Source: Saccharopolyspora erythraea (GTDB lineage: Bacteria > Actinomycetota > Actinomycetes > Mycobacteriales > Pseudonocardiaceae). From it: 64,000 nt of DNA. Under the pieces are notes generated by a model. It was not told where the DNA came from. It worked only from the letters and a program-made list of their open reading frames with translations, and searched no databases. The stretch is taken from positions 6,451,411-6,515,410 of the forward strand of contig NZ_CP054839.1 in the NCBI RefSeq assembly GCF_018141105.1, read 5' to 3'. The position numbers and the translations under genes are program-made. Below are positions 24,877 to 32,860 of this stretch, one piece after another (positions within the stretch are counted from its first letter, which is position 1; every line of letters starts with the position of its first letter).

Positions 24877-25752
24877 CTAGCCGCGCGAAGCCGCCTCCAG
24901 GAGTTCGCGCAGGATGGCCTCGGCGTGGGTCCACAGCACCGAACCTCCGGCGTCCGGCAGGAGGTGGCGTGTGGCGCCGGGGATGCGCCCGGCAAGGCTC
25001 GCACCGAGGTCGGGTGAGTGCACCGGGCTGGTGTCGTGCTCGCCGTACCAGAGGTGCACCGGCACGGTGATGTCCTCGACAGCGAAGGGCCAATGGCCCA
25101 GGACCAGCACCGTGTCACGGGCGTAGCCCGCGGGGCCCTGGGCGAATCCCCCGGACATCGCGCGGCGCAACGCTGCTTCGAAGTCGGGCCGGCAGTAAAC
25201 GGCTCGGTCCACTTCGGAGCTGTCCGCGATGATCATGTCCCACATCGCGTCCACATCGCCGAAGCCGGCGAAGGACTCCTCGGACCTCCGGGGATCGGCA
25301 AGCACCGACCCCACGGTCTCCGCAACCCGCGCCTCAAGCTCGCCGATGAAGCGCGGCAGCTCGTCCCCTCCTGCCACGACCGCGGCCGCCACCGCGACGC
25401 CCCGCGCAGCGCACGCGAGCGCGAACGGCCCGCCGGTCGAGTACCCCACCACCGGCAGGGCCGGCAGCTCGCGCCGCTCGGCGAAGTCCTGGACGTCGTC
25501 GGCGAAGTCGAGCAGCGTCCGGCCGGGTGCCGGGTCGGAGACCCCGAGGCCGGGGCGGTCGACCGAGATCAGCCGGACACCGAGCGCGTCGACGACGTCG
25601 GCGCCGAAGCCGAGGGTCCTGCTCTGCGCCGCTCCGGGGCACAGCAGCACCGCGGTCCCGTCCGCGGGTCCCCACTCCGCCCAGCCCAGCACCCGGCCGC
25701 CGCCCAGCTCGGTGCGTCCGAGCCGGGCGGGTTCGTCGATCCCGATCCGCAT
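24877..25752 (-). CDS. alpha/beta hydrolase
   Basis: Hydrolase of 291 residues with the alpha/beta fold: the nucleophile elbow GYSTGG, the acid in YGEHDTSP, and a histidine in WTHAEAIL. The oxyanion strand LLCPGAAQS and VDRPGLGVSD are also typical. The start at 25752 was chosen because the 21 upstream in-frame residues lack a ribosome site. It lies 69 bases downstream of the SsuD-like gene on the same strand and may be co-transcribed. The substrate is unknown. Confidence 0.85.
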   Translation of the reverse strand: MRIGIDEPARLGRTELGGGRVLGWAEWGPADGTAVLLCPGAAQSRTLGFGADVVDALGVRLISVDRPGLGVSDPAPGRTLLDFADDVQDFAERRELPALPVVGYSTGGPFALACAARGVAVAAAVVAGGDELPRFIGELEARVAETVGSVLADPRRSEESFAGFGDVDAMWDMIIADSSEVDRAVYCRPDFEAALRRAMSGGFAQGPAGYARDTVLVLGHWPFAVEDITVPVHLWYGEHDTSPVHSPDLGASLAGRIPGATRHLLPDAGGSVLWTHAEAILRELLEAASRG

Positions 25753-25821
25753 CCGGCCATGCTCGCGCGGCGCCGAGTCAGGACGCACCTGATTAACGCG
25801 CGCCCATCCGACCAAGGCCGC

Positions 25822-26979
25822 CTATGAACTGGCGGCGGGTGCGAACGGGACGCTCGGTGCGTCCTGCTCGACTCCGGCCGGGTGCTGCCAGAGGCCCTTG
25901 CGGGCCAGGATCGGCAGCACACCCTCACCGAACCAGTACGCCTCCTCCAGGTGCGGGTGGCCGGAGAGCACGAACTCGTCGATGCCGACGGCGTGGTACT
26001 CCTCGATGCGCTCGGCGATCTCGGCGTGGCTGCCCACCAGCGCGGTCCCCGCACCGCCGCGCACCAGCCCGACGCCGGCCCACAGGTTCGGGTAGATCTC
26101 CAGGTCCGAGGTGGAACCGCCGTGCAACGCCAGCATCCGCTTCTGGCCCTCGGACTCGCTGCGGCCCAGGCCGCTCTGCACGCGCTCGATGGTCTCCGGG
26201 TCCAGCGCGTCGAGCAGCCGCCGGGCCTCGGCCCAGGCCTGCTCGGCGGTGTCGCGGCTGATGACGTGCAGGCGGATGCCGAAGCGGGGGCTGCGGCCCT
26301 GCTCCGCGGCGAGCTTGCGGACCCACGCGATCTTCTCGGCGACCTGCGCGGGCGGCTCGCCCCACGTCAGGTAGACGTCGGCGTGCTTGGCCGCGACGTC
26401 GCCCGCGGCGGGCGAGGAACCTCCGAAGTACACCTGCGGCACCGGGTCCGGCGTGCGCTGGAGCTGCGCGCCCTCGACCTGCACGTGCTCGCCGGTGAAG
26501 TCGACCCGCTGTCCGCGCCACAGCTCGCGCACCACGTGCAGGAACTCGTCGGTCCTGGCGTAGCGGGCGTTCTTGTCGAGGAAGTCGCCGTAGGCGCGCT
26601 GCTCCTGGCTCTCGCCGCCGGTGACCACGTTCAGCAGCAGCCGGCCGCCGGAGTGGCGCTGGAAGGTGGCCGCCATCTGCGCGCCGAGCGTCGGCGAGAG
26701 CAGGCCGGGGCGGAAGGCCACGAGGAACTTCAGCCGCTCGGTGACCTCGGTGAGCATCGCGGTCGACAGCCACGCGTCCTCGCACCACGCGCCGGTCGGC
26801 GTCAGGGCGCCGACGAAGCCGAGCTGTTCGGCGCTGCGCGCGATCTGGCCGAGGTAGGCGAGGGTGGCGGGCCGGGCGCTGGACGCGCTGTGGACGGACA
26901 CGCCGTGGCCACCACCCACGAGGTGGCGGCTGTCGCCGTAGGTGGGCAGGAACCAGTGGAAGGTGAGCGGGCTGGACAC
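25822..26979 (-). CDS. ssuD: FMNH2-dependent alkanesulfonate monooxygenase (SsuD-like)
   Basis: Bacterial-luciferase-family flavin monooxygenase of 385 residues, the usual SsuD length. It begins FHWFLPTYGDSRHLVGG and contains RPGLLSPTLGAQMAAT and LNVVTGGESQEQRAYGD, all strongly SsuD-like. It would cleave alkanesulfonates to aldehyde and sulfite for sulfur supply. The GTG start is fixed by AGGAGG five bases upstream. No SsuABC transporter or SsuE reductase lies nearby, so flavin and substrate must come from elsewhere, or another sulfonate or sulfone is the substrate. Confidence 0.87.
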   Translation of the reverse strand: MSSPLTFHWFLPTYGDSRHLVGGGHGVSVHSASSARPATLAYLGQIARSAEQLGFVGALTPTGAWCEDAWLSTAMLTEVTERLKFLVAFRPGLLSPTLGAQMAATFQRHSGGRLLLNVVTGGESQEQRAYGDFLDKNARYARTDEFLHVVRELWRGQRVDFTGEHVQVEGAQLQRTPDPVPQVYFGGSSPAAGDVAAKHADVYLTWGEPPAQVAEKIAWVRKLAAEQGRSPRFGIRLHVISRDTAEQAWAEARRLLDALDPETIERVQSGLGRSESEGQKRMLALHGGSTSDLEIYPNLWAGVGLVRGGAGTALVGSHAEIAERIEEYHAVGIDEFVLSGHPHLEEAYWFGEGVLPILARKGLWQHPAGVEQDAPSVPFAPAASS

Positions 26980-27312
26980 GCGGTCCTCCTGTGTTGTGCC
27001 GGTGCTTGGCCTGCGGACGTCGGCTCACTGGCTGCGATGTCCGCAGTGGACGGACGGGTCCCCGGTCGCGGAAACCCGGTTCAGGTCACCGGCGACACGC
27101 CTGCGTCGTGACGCGGAGGAAGTCCACGTGACGACGTTTGGTAAGCAGCGCGCTCATCACGTGTTCATCGCAACACCGGCGCGAACACCGTGTCAACGCG
27201 GTCCCAGCACGCGGACGGCGCCGGCGCACGCCAGGTGGAACCGATCGCCGGTCCCCGGCGTCGGAAGCAACGCGGGACCGGGAGGGTGCCTGCGGTGAAG
27301 AGGAGATCGCCG
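26980..27312. other. 333-base divergent intergenic region, no gene seen
   Basis: Lies between the SsuD-like gene (minus) and a lipoprotein gene (plus). GCGGAC and GTCCGC arms (about 27013-27053) surround the expected SsuD promoter zone. I searched by eye for SAM-type riboswitch features on the minus strand and found none. No coding frame with a start signal is visible. Confidence 0.4.
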
Positions 27313-27825
27313 ATGCGTCGCCGTCGTGTTGCCGGGCTGTTGCTGGTCGTCCTGCCGCTCTTGGGGTGCGGCAAGGCCGAACCCGTCCCGCCCGGCGGAC
27401 CGGTGGTGCACTCGCACGCACCGGCTCCACCCCCCGCGCCGTCGCCCGCCCCCGCACCGTTCGACCTCGATGCCGCACTGGCGCTGATCGAGCAGCAGGG
27501 CTTCACCCCGGAGGTGCCCGAGACCGCGCTGCGGGGGCCGATCCGGGCGATCAGCTCGACGTGCACCGGTAGCGCCAACGGCCGGTGCCGGGCGGTGTTC
27601 TTCTTCGACGGGCAGGCGTTCGTGCAGAAGGTCGAGGCCGGGCTGGTGCGCATCCTGGAGCAGGACGGCCGCCAGGTCCGCTTGGAGTTCCCGCAGTACG
27701 GGCCCGACGATCCCGGGTGCTGCCCGAGCGGGCAGCCGTCGGTGCACACCATTCGCGTCGACAACGGCGGGTTGGTCGCCGAGCCGCCGGTCGGCTGGGA
27801 CCCCAACCGCCCGAGCGACTACTGA
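27313..27825 (+). CDS. LppP/LprE-like secreted lipoprotein
   Basis: Predicted lipoprotein of 170 residues with a basic N-terminus, hydrophobic segment and lipobox LLGC (Cys about 18). A proline/alanine-rich linker follows, and then a globular domain containing FDLDAALALIEQQGF and CCPSGQPSVH, as in the LppP/LprE family of mycobacteria. The start at 27313 has AGGAG seven bases upstream; a GTG at 27295 with GGAGGG is nearly as good. The function of the family is unknown. Its stop lies inside a hairpin shared with the convergent gene. Confidence 0.75.
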   Translation: MRRRRVAGLLLVVLPLLGCGKAEPVPPGGPVVHSHAPAPPPAPSPAPAPFDLDAALALIEQQGFTPEVPETALRGPIRAISSTCTGSANGRCRAVFFFDGQAFVQKVEAGLVRILEQDGRQVRLEFPQYGPDDPGCCPSGQPSVHTIRVDNGGLVAEPPVGWDPNRPSDY

Positions 27826-27843
27826 CGGCGGGCCGCCGTCAGT
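27821..27843. terminator. hairpin spanning both stop codons of convergent genes
   Basis: A 23-base palindromic stretch (ACTGACGGC, loop GGGCC, GCCGTCAGT) contains the TGA of the lipoprotein gene and the TGA of the J-domain gene. It probably serves as a compact bidirectional terminator. Confidence 0.65.
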
Positions 27844-28939
27844 CCGAGACGACCTGCTGGAGGACCGCGCCGAAGATGTCGCGGTCGACGACGGCCGGTT
27901 CGGCCGCCAGCCACTCGCCGATCTCGCGCACGAACTGCTCCGGGGTGAGCGGCGCGGCCGCGGCGTCGGGCTGCTCGCCCGTGGTCACCTCGCCGGCCCG
28001 GCTCGGGTAGACCACCAGCGCGCCGCGCACCTCGATGTCGGGAACCAGGTCGGCGAACGCCGCGACGCCTTCCGGCAGCCGGGTGCCGCCGCCGCGGAAC
28101 GGGTGCCCGTTGCGCCACAGGCCGCCGTCCTCGTCGGCGTTGTAGTGCCCCGGCAGCCACCGCTTCGACTCGATCAGCACCAGCCTGCGCCCGCACAGCA
28201 CGGCGTGGTCGACGTCGGCGAACACCGACTCCGGCCAGGCCAGCCCGTGGAAGATCCGCACGCCCGGCAGCCGCGTCAGGTAGGTGGCCAGCAGTTCGGC
28301 GGTGAGCTGCTTGGGCGGCGCGTCGTGCTGGTCGTCGGGTTTGCCGAAGACCTTGCGGCCGCGGAACTCGGCGGCGAACAGCCGGTCGGTCCTGCGGGCG
28401 TCCACGAAGCGGCGCAGCAGCAACAGCACCACGACTCCGGCGGCCACCAGCAGCGACAGCCACACCGCCATCAGCACCGCGTCGAGCTCCACCGCCAGAC
28501 CGGCGAGCAGCAGCAGCGTCCAGCCGCCGAGCAGCCCCAGCACCGGCCCGCTCTCCGGACCGGTCACCGGCACGTACCGGATGCGCTCGCCCGGGTCGAC
28601 GGTGTCCCACCACGGGATGTCGTCGGGGCTGAGCCTGGGCAGTCCGGGCACGAAGTCCGGATCGTCGCCGAACTCCCGCCGCTGGGCGGTAGCGCGGCGA
28701 GTTCTCGGCTTGCGCACCGGCATCGGCATCTCGGCGATGGCACCGGCGCCGTCGTAGTCCGCCCGGCGCACCGGGTCGTTGAGCGTCTCGTATGCCTCCC
28801 GCAGGAGCCGGAACGTGCCCGCCGTTCCACCCACGTCCGGATGCATGGTCCGGGCCAGGCTCCGATACGCCGTCTTGATCTCCGCTGCCGTGGCTTCGCG
28901 GTCCACACCCAAGAGCTCGTAATAGTCGACGCCGCGCAA
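27839..28939 (-). CDS. J-domain protein with membrane segments and NERD nuclease domain
   Basis: Unusual fusion of 366 residues. An N-terminal J-domain (about 5-65) has DYYELLGV and the HPD motif (His33-Pro34-Asp35) that stimulates DnaK-type ATPases. Two hydrophobic spans follow (about 135-180). A C-terminal NERD-like domain (about 210-320) has GVRIFHGLAWP and LVLIESKRWLPG, matching the nuclease-related core with its glutamate-x-lysine. The start is ambiguous: the TTG at 28939, nine to eleven bases after GGAGG and just before the J-domain, is preferred over GTG 28951 or TTG 29002. A membrane-tethered chaperone-linked nuclease is inferred; no partner is encoded beside it. Confidence 0.75.
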   Translation of the reverse strand: MRGVDYYELLGVDREATAAEIKTAYRSLARTMHPDVGGTAGTFRLLREAYETLNDPVRRADYDGAGAIAEMPMPVRKPRTRRATAQRREFGDDPDFVPGLPRLSPDDIPWWDTVDPGERIRYVPVTGPESGPVLGLLGGWTLLLLAGLAVELDAVLMAVWLSLLVAAGVVVLLLLRRFVDARRTDRLFAAEFRGRKVFGKPDDQHDAPPKQLTAELLATYLTRLPGVRIFHGLAWPESVFADVDHAVLCGRRLVLIESKRWLPGHYNADEDGGLWRNGHPFRGGGTRLPEGVAAFADLVPDIEVRGALVVYPSRAGEVTTGEQPDAAAAPLTPEQFVREIGEWLAAEPAVVDRDIFGAVLQQVVSD

Positions 28940-29018
28940 GAACTCGCCCACCTCCCAGTACCGGCGCGCACATGATATTGGGCCTTGGAAGATCAAGATC
29001 AATCAGATGGGCGGGTGA

Positions 29019-29258
29019 TTATTCGTCGTCGACCTCCAGCAGGTTCTGCCCGGTCCGCACCTCCTCGCCGTCGCTCAGCAGGAAGTGCGCGGCGGTGCCG
29101 CTGCTCTCGGCCCTGACCTGGCTGTAGGTCTTCATGGTCTCGATCACGCCGACGGTCTGGCCCGCGTCGACGTGCCCGCCCTCGGCCACGTACGGGTCGG
29201 CGTCCGGCGCCGGCCTGCGGTAGAACACGCCTTCGCTGGGTGCTTTCACGGTTGACAT
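29019..29258 (-). CDS. stand-alone biotin/lipoyl carrier domain protein
   Basis: Single-domain protein of 79 residues with the biotinyl/lipoyl-attachment fold. It begins STVKAPSEGVFYRRP and has GVIETMKTYSQVRA, where Lys43 follows Met as in the EAMKM biotin site. The GQTVGVIE and RTGQNLLEV segments match BCCP halves. The motif ETMKTY is not the textbook AMKM but occurs in some carriers. It could carry biotin for a distant carboxylase. No carboxylase subunit is adjacent. Confidence 0.82.
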   Translation of the reverse strand: MSTVKAPSEGVFYRRPAPDADPYVAEGGHVDAGQTVGVIETMKTYSQVRAESSGTAAHFLLSDGEEVRTGQNLLEVDDE

Positions 29259-29329
29259 GCCTCGTACGGTGCCCCGGGCCAGGCGGGATCGCCACCGCAG
29301 CGCCCGCCGGCGTGACACCCGCCCGCGGC

Positions 29330-30331
29330 TCACGCGGGCCGCGTCCGGACGCGGTATCCGATCAGCCCGCCCACCACCAGCGGGACCCACATCACCAGGA
29401 CCCGGAACACGACCACGGCAGCCGCGGCGATGCCCACCGGCGTGTCGTAGGAGACCAGCACCGCCGCCGCGCCCACCTCGGCGAAGCCGACCCCTCCCGG
29501 CAGCACCCCGACGATGCCGAAGAGCGTGGAGACCGCGTAAGCCACCAGCGCGACCAGGGGGCGGTCACCGGCGCCGACGGCGGCCATCGACGCCCACAGC
29601 ATGGCCGCGCCGAGCAGGTCGACCGCCACGGCGAAGCACAGCGCGGGCACCGTGGCGCGGGGCGAGTCGCGGATCGCGGCCACCGCGTCGTAGAGCTCGT
29701 CGGCGCCACTGGTGTCGTGTGCCCGCGCGGGGCGCCGCAGCACCCGGTCGGCGAGCCGCGCGGGCAGCGTCCACAGCCTGCGGACCACCTCCCTGCTGCG
29801 CACCGCCGCGACGATCGCCGCGACCCGGACCACCAGCCCCGCCACGAAGATCACCAGGGCCAGTGACTCGGCGCGGGTGAGCCGCCCGTCGGCGCACACG
29901 ACCAGGATTCCCGCACCCAGCGTGACTACGAAGGCGACCTCGGCGAGCTGCGCGGCGGCCAGGTACGCCGCGGTGACCCTGCCCTGCGGCAGCCCGCGCT
30001 GGCGGGCGTCGTAGGCGAAGGATGCCAACCCCGCGACGTTGCCGGACTTCACCGCCAGGTTCAGCGCGATCGAGGAGAGCGTGACCGGCACCAGGCGGCC
30101 GAGTTCGGCGTAGCCGCCCACGCCGACCACGCGCCGGGCGGCGGCATGCAGCAACGTCCAGTTCAGCCACCAGACCATCAGCAGGAGCAGGGCCAGCGAC
30201 AGCCGGTGGCCGTCGGCCGTGCGCAGCGCCCGCGCCGCCTCCGGGATGTCCTTGCGGTTGGCCCACACCAGCAGGGCCAGCGCGGCCAGCACCGCCAGAG
30301 CGGCGGCGAACCGCACCCACCGTTTCCGCAC
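29330..30331 (-). CDS. lysylphosphatidylglycerol synthase-type integral membrane protein
   Basis: Integral membrane protein of 333 residues with about eight hydrophobic spans, of the UPF0104/LPG-synthase transmembrane family. It contains LAVKSGNVAGLASFAYDAR and LPGGVGFAEVGAAAVL, the hallmarks of the flippase-like domain. Members include MprF flippase regions and glycosyltransferase-linked flippases; this one lacks the soluble aminoacyl-transfer domain. The GTG start at 30331 was chosen with AGGCGG just upstream. The lipid substrate is unknown. Confidence 0.82.
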   Translation of the reverse strand: MRKRWVRFAAALAVLAALALLVWANRKDIPEAARALRTADGHRLSLALLLLMVWWLNWTLLHAAARRVVGVGGYAELGRLVPVTLSSIALNLAVKSGNVAGLASFAYDARQRGLPQGRVTAAYLAAAQLAEVAFVVTLGAGILVVCADGRLTRAESLALVIFVAGLVVRVAAIVAAVRSREVVRRLWTLPARLADRVLRRPARAHDTSGADELYDAVAAIRDSPRATVPALCFAVAVDLLGAAMLWASMAAVGAGDRPLVALVAYAVSTLFGIVGVLPGGVGFAEVGAAAVLVSYDTPVGIAAAAVVVFRVLVMWVPLVVGGLIGYRVRTRPA

Positions 30332-30478
30332 CCGCCTAGCGTCGCAGGTCACCGACGCTCCCGCGCGCACAGCCGAGGCCACTGCGGTCCGATGTGGACT
30401 CCCACCGGAGAACCGGGCGACCGCGGGGGCGAGCTCGGGCAGAATGCCGGTGCGGCGTCGAGGCGGAGGCGGTCTGAG

Positions 30479-31051
30479 ATGGAGCGGATCCTGGAAACCG
30501 GGCGGATGGTCCTGCGCAGGATCACCGAGGAAGACCGCGACGAGCTGTTCGCGCTGCACAACGACCCCGACGTGATGCGCTACCTCAACGGGGGCAGGCC
30601 GGTGCCCGCCGAGCGCGTCGACCACGAGCTCCAGCGCATGCTCGGCTGGTACGAGCGCGGGCCCTTCGGCTACTGGCCCGCGATCGAGAAGGCCACCGGA
30701 AGGTTCCTGGGCTGGTTCCTGCTCCGCCCGCGGGAGCTCGACGAACCGGGCACCGTCGAGCTCGGCTACCGGCTGCACAAGGCGGCGTGGGGCCGGGGCT
30801 ACGCCACCGAGGGCTCGCTCGCGCTGATCCGCAAGGGCTTCACCGAGCTGGGTGTGCGCCGGGTGTACGCGCACACGATGACGGTGAACAAGGGCTCCCG
30901 GCGGGTGATGGAGAAGGCCGGGTTGCGCTACGTCCGGACCTTCGACGGCGACCTCGACGAGCCGATCGCCGGGTCCGAGCACGGCGAGGTCGAGTACGCC
31001 CTCGACCTCGACGAGTGGCGGCGCGGCACCGGCGAACACACCACCGGGTGA
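30479..31051 (+). CDS. GNAT acetyltransferase, RimJ/RimL type
   Basis: Acetyltransferase of 190 residues resembling ribosomal-protein N-terminal acetyltransferases. Features are RMVLRRITEEDRDELF, the AWGRGYATEG acetyl-CoA loop, and VNKGSRRVMEKAGL near the end. The start at 30479 follows GGAGG by about nine bases. It is divergent from the flippase-like gene. The target is unknown; a protein terminus or a small amine is likely. Confidence 0.87.
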   Translation: MERILETGRMVLRRITEEDRDELFALHNDPDVMRYLNGGRPVPAERVDHELQRMLGWYERGPFGYWPAIEKATGRFLGWFLLRPRELDEPGTVELGYRLHKAAWGRGYATEGSLALIRKGFTELGVRRVYAHTMTVNKGSRRVMEKAGLRYVRTFDGDLDEPIAGSEHGEVEYALDLDEWRRGTGEHTTG

Positions 31052-31076
31052 GGCCGGGAGCCCGGCCCGGAATGCG

Positions 31077-31109
31077 AAAAACCCGCTGACCTGGTGCAGG
31101 TCAGCGGGT
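31077..31109 (-). terminator. strong intrinsic terminator with T-tract on minus strand
   Basis: Perfect 13-base stem with a GTG loop (31081-31109); on the minus strand it is followed by TTTTT (31081-31077 side). It also lies 30 bases after the stop of the plus-strand GNAT gene. The T-tract orientation indicates that a minus-strand transcript ends here, either the iolA messenger or a separate small RNA. Confidence 0.75.
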
Positions 31110-31256
31110 CTCCCACGCGGACGGCCGAAACGACCGGTGGCCGTTCCTCCCTTTTGGCCGCCCCGAAAGCCGCTCGCGGACCAGATGGCGCCGGTACCGC
31201 CTGCGGCTAGTCTCTGCCGGCCCCCGGGTGCGCCGCGGCCCACCGGAAGGGCACCC
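31077..31256 (-). ncRNA. candidate small RNA downstream of iolA
   Basis: The 286-base gap 31052-31337 has no gene but has the layout of an RNA unit on the minus strand. A -10 match TAGAAT lies at 31264-31259; no good -35 is seen. A first hairpin follows (GGGTGC 31226-31231 with GCACCC 31251-31256), then further GC-rich inverted segments and the T-tailed terminator. I could not match it to tmRNA, RNase P, SRP, 6S or a known riboswitch. It may instead be the 3' untranslated end of the iol transcript. Confidence 0.35.
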
Positions 31257-31337
31257 GGATTCTATCCGGTGTAGCCGGTTTCGCCGAGTGCGACGTTCGC
31301 CCGGGCGTGGCGCGGCCGGCAGGACGCCGGTCCCGCC

Positions 31338-32831
31338 TCAGCTGTTGGCGGGGAAGCCGAGGTCGATGCCGCCGTCGCTGGGGTCGGGCCAGCGGGTGGT
31401 GACGACCTTGCCCCGGGTGTAGAAGTGGATGCCGTCGTTGCCGTAGATGTGGTGGTCGCCGAACAGGGAGTCCTTCCAGCCGCCGAAGGAGTGGTAGCCC
31501 ACCGGCACGGGGATGGGGACGTTGATGCCGACCATGCCGGCTTCGACCTCGAGCTTGAAGCGGCGGGCGGCGCCGCCGTCGCGGGTGAACAGCGCGGTGC
31601 CGTTGCCCCACTGGGAGGAGTTGATCAGCTCCAGGGCGTGCTCGTAGCTGTCGGCGCGCACCACCGCCAGCACCGGGCCGAAGATCTCGTCCTGGTAGGC
31701 GCTCATCTCGGGGGTGACCTTGTCCAGCAGGCTGACCCCGACGAAGAACCCGTCCTGGTGTCCCTCCACCTGGAGGTCGGTGCCGTCGACGACGACCTCG
31801 GCGCCCTGCTCACGGGCCTGGGGCACGTAGGAGGCGACCTTGTCGCGGTGGGCGGCGGTGACCAGCGGCCCCATCTCGGAGGCGGGGTCGGTGCCGGGGC
31901 CGATGCGCAGGTTGCGGGCGCGGTCGGCGATCTTGGCGACCAGCTCGTCGCCGACCGGGTCGACGGCCACGACCACGGAGATGGCCATGCAGCGTTCCCC
32001 GGCCGAGCCGTAGGCGGCCGAGACCGCGGCGTCGGCGGCGTGGTCCAGGTCGGCGTCGGGCAGCACCAGCATGTGGTTCTTGGCCCCGCCAAGGGCCTGC
32101 ACCCGCTTGCCGTGGGTGGCGGCGGTGTCGTGGACGTAGCGGGCGATCGGGGTCGACCCCACGAACGACACGGCCTTGATGTCGGGGTGGGTCAGCAGCC
32201 GGTCCACGGCCTCCTTGTCGCCGTTGACCAGGTTGAGCACCCCGTCGGGGACGCCGGCCTGGGTGGCCAGCTCGACCAGCCGGACGGTGGCCGAGGGGTC
32301 CTTCTCGCTGGGCTTGAGCACCATGGTGTTGCCGCAGGCGATCGCGACGGGGAACATCCACATCGGGACCATGGCGGGGAAGTTGAACGGGGTGATCCCG
32401 GCGACCACGCCCAGGGGCTGGCGGATCGACTCCACGTCGACCCGGCTGGAGACCTGGGTGGAGAGCTCGCCCTTGAGCAGCTGCGGGATCGAGCAGGCCA
32501 GTTCCACGATCTCCAGGCCGCGGGCGACCTCGCCGAGGGCGTCGGAGTGGACCTTGCCGTGCTCGGCGGTGATCAGCGAGGCGATCTCGTCGCGGTGCTG
32601 GTGCACGAGCTCGCGGTAGCGGAACAGGATCTGGGTGCGCTTGGACAGCGACACCTGCCCCCACTCGGTGAACGCCTTGGCCGCCGCGGCCACCGCGTTG
32701 TCCACCTCGCCCACACCGGCCAGAGCGACCTGGCCGGTCTGGGCACCCGTGGCGGGGTTGGTCACGGCGCCGAAACGACCCGAGGTCCCCTCGACCCCCG
32801 CACCGTCAATCCAATGCTGAATGGTCTTCAA
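31338..32831 (-). CDS. iolA: CoA-acylating methylmalonate-semialdehyde dehydrogenase (IolA/MmsA)
   Basis: NAD-dependent aldehyde dehydrogenase of 497 residues that converts malonate semialdehyde to acetyl-CoA (or the methyl form to propionyl-CoA) as the last inositol step. It shows TPFNFPAMVPMWMFPVA, LGGAKNHMLVLPDADLD and catalytic Cys in AGERCMAIS, all MmsA-specific. The start is TTG at 32831, with AAGGAA upstream and the family start KTIQHWIDG next; a longer in-frame extension to 32963 is rejected. It is the last gene of the minus-strand iol operon, 29 bases after iolD. Confidence 0.95.
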   Translation of the reverse strand: MKTIQHWIDGAGVEGTSGRFGAVTNPATGAQTGQVALAGVGEVDNAVAAAAKAFTEWGQVSLSKRTQILFRYRELVHQHRDEIASLITAEHGKVHSDALGEVARGLEIVELACSIPQLLKGELSTQVSSRVDVESIRQPLGVVAGITPFNFPAMVPMWMFPVAIACGNTMVLKPSEKDPSATVRLVELATQAGVPDGVLNLVNGDKEAVDRLLTHPDIKAVSFVGSTPIARYVHDTAATHGKRVQALGGAKNHMLVLPDADLDHAADAAVSAAYGSAGERCMAISVVVAVDPVGDELVAKIADRARNLRIGPGTDPASEMGPLVTAAHRDKVASYVPQAREQGAEVVVDGTDLQVEGHQDGFFVGVSLLDKVTPEMSAYQDEIFGPVLAVVRADSYEHALELINSSQWGNGTALFTRDGGAARRFKLEVEAGMVGINVPIPVPVGYHSFGGWKDSLFGDHHIYGNDGIHFYTRGKVVTTRWPDPSDGGIDLGFPANS

Positions 32832-32860
32832 AGCAGTTCCTTCACGTCCGTCGTGGGTGG

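Noticed and set aside
26980-27110. SAM-type riboswitch before the sulfonate monooxygenase
   Set aside because: The GC-rich leader can fold, but none of the conserved SAM riboswitch core bases could be found.
31110-31337. tRNA, tmRNA, RNase P or SRP RNA in the gap behind iolA
   Set aside because: No CCA-type acceptor, no tmRNA tag or RNase P core, and no SRP GGAA-type tetraloop region; kept only as an unassigned RNA candidate.
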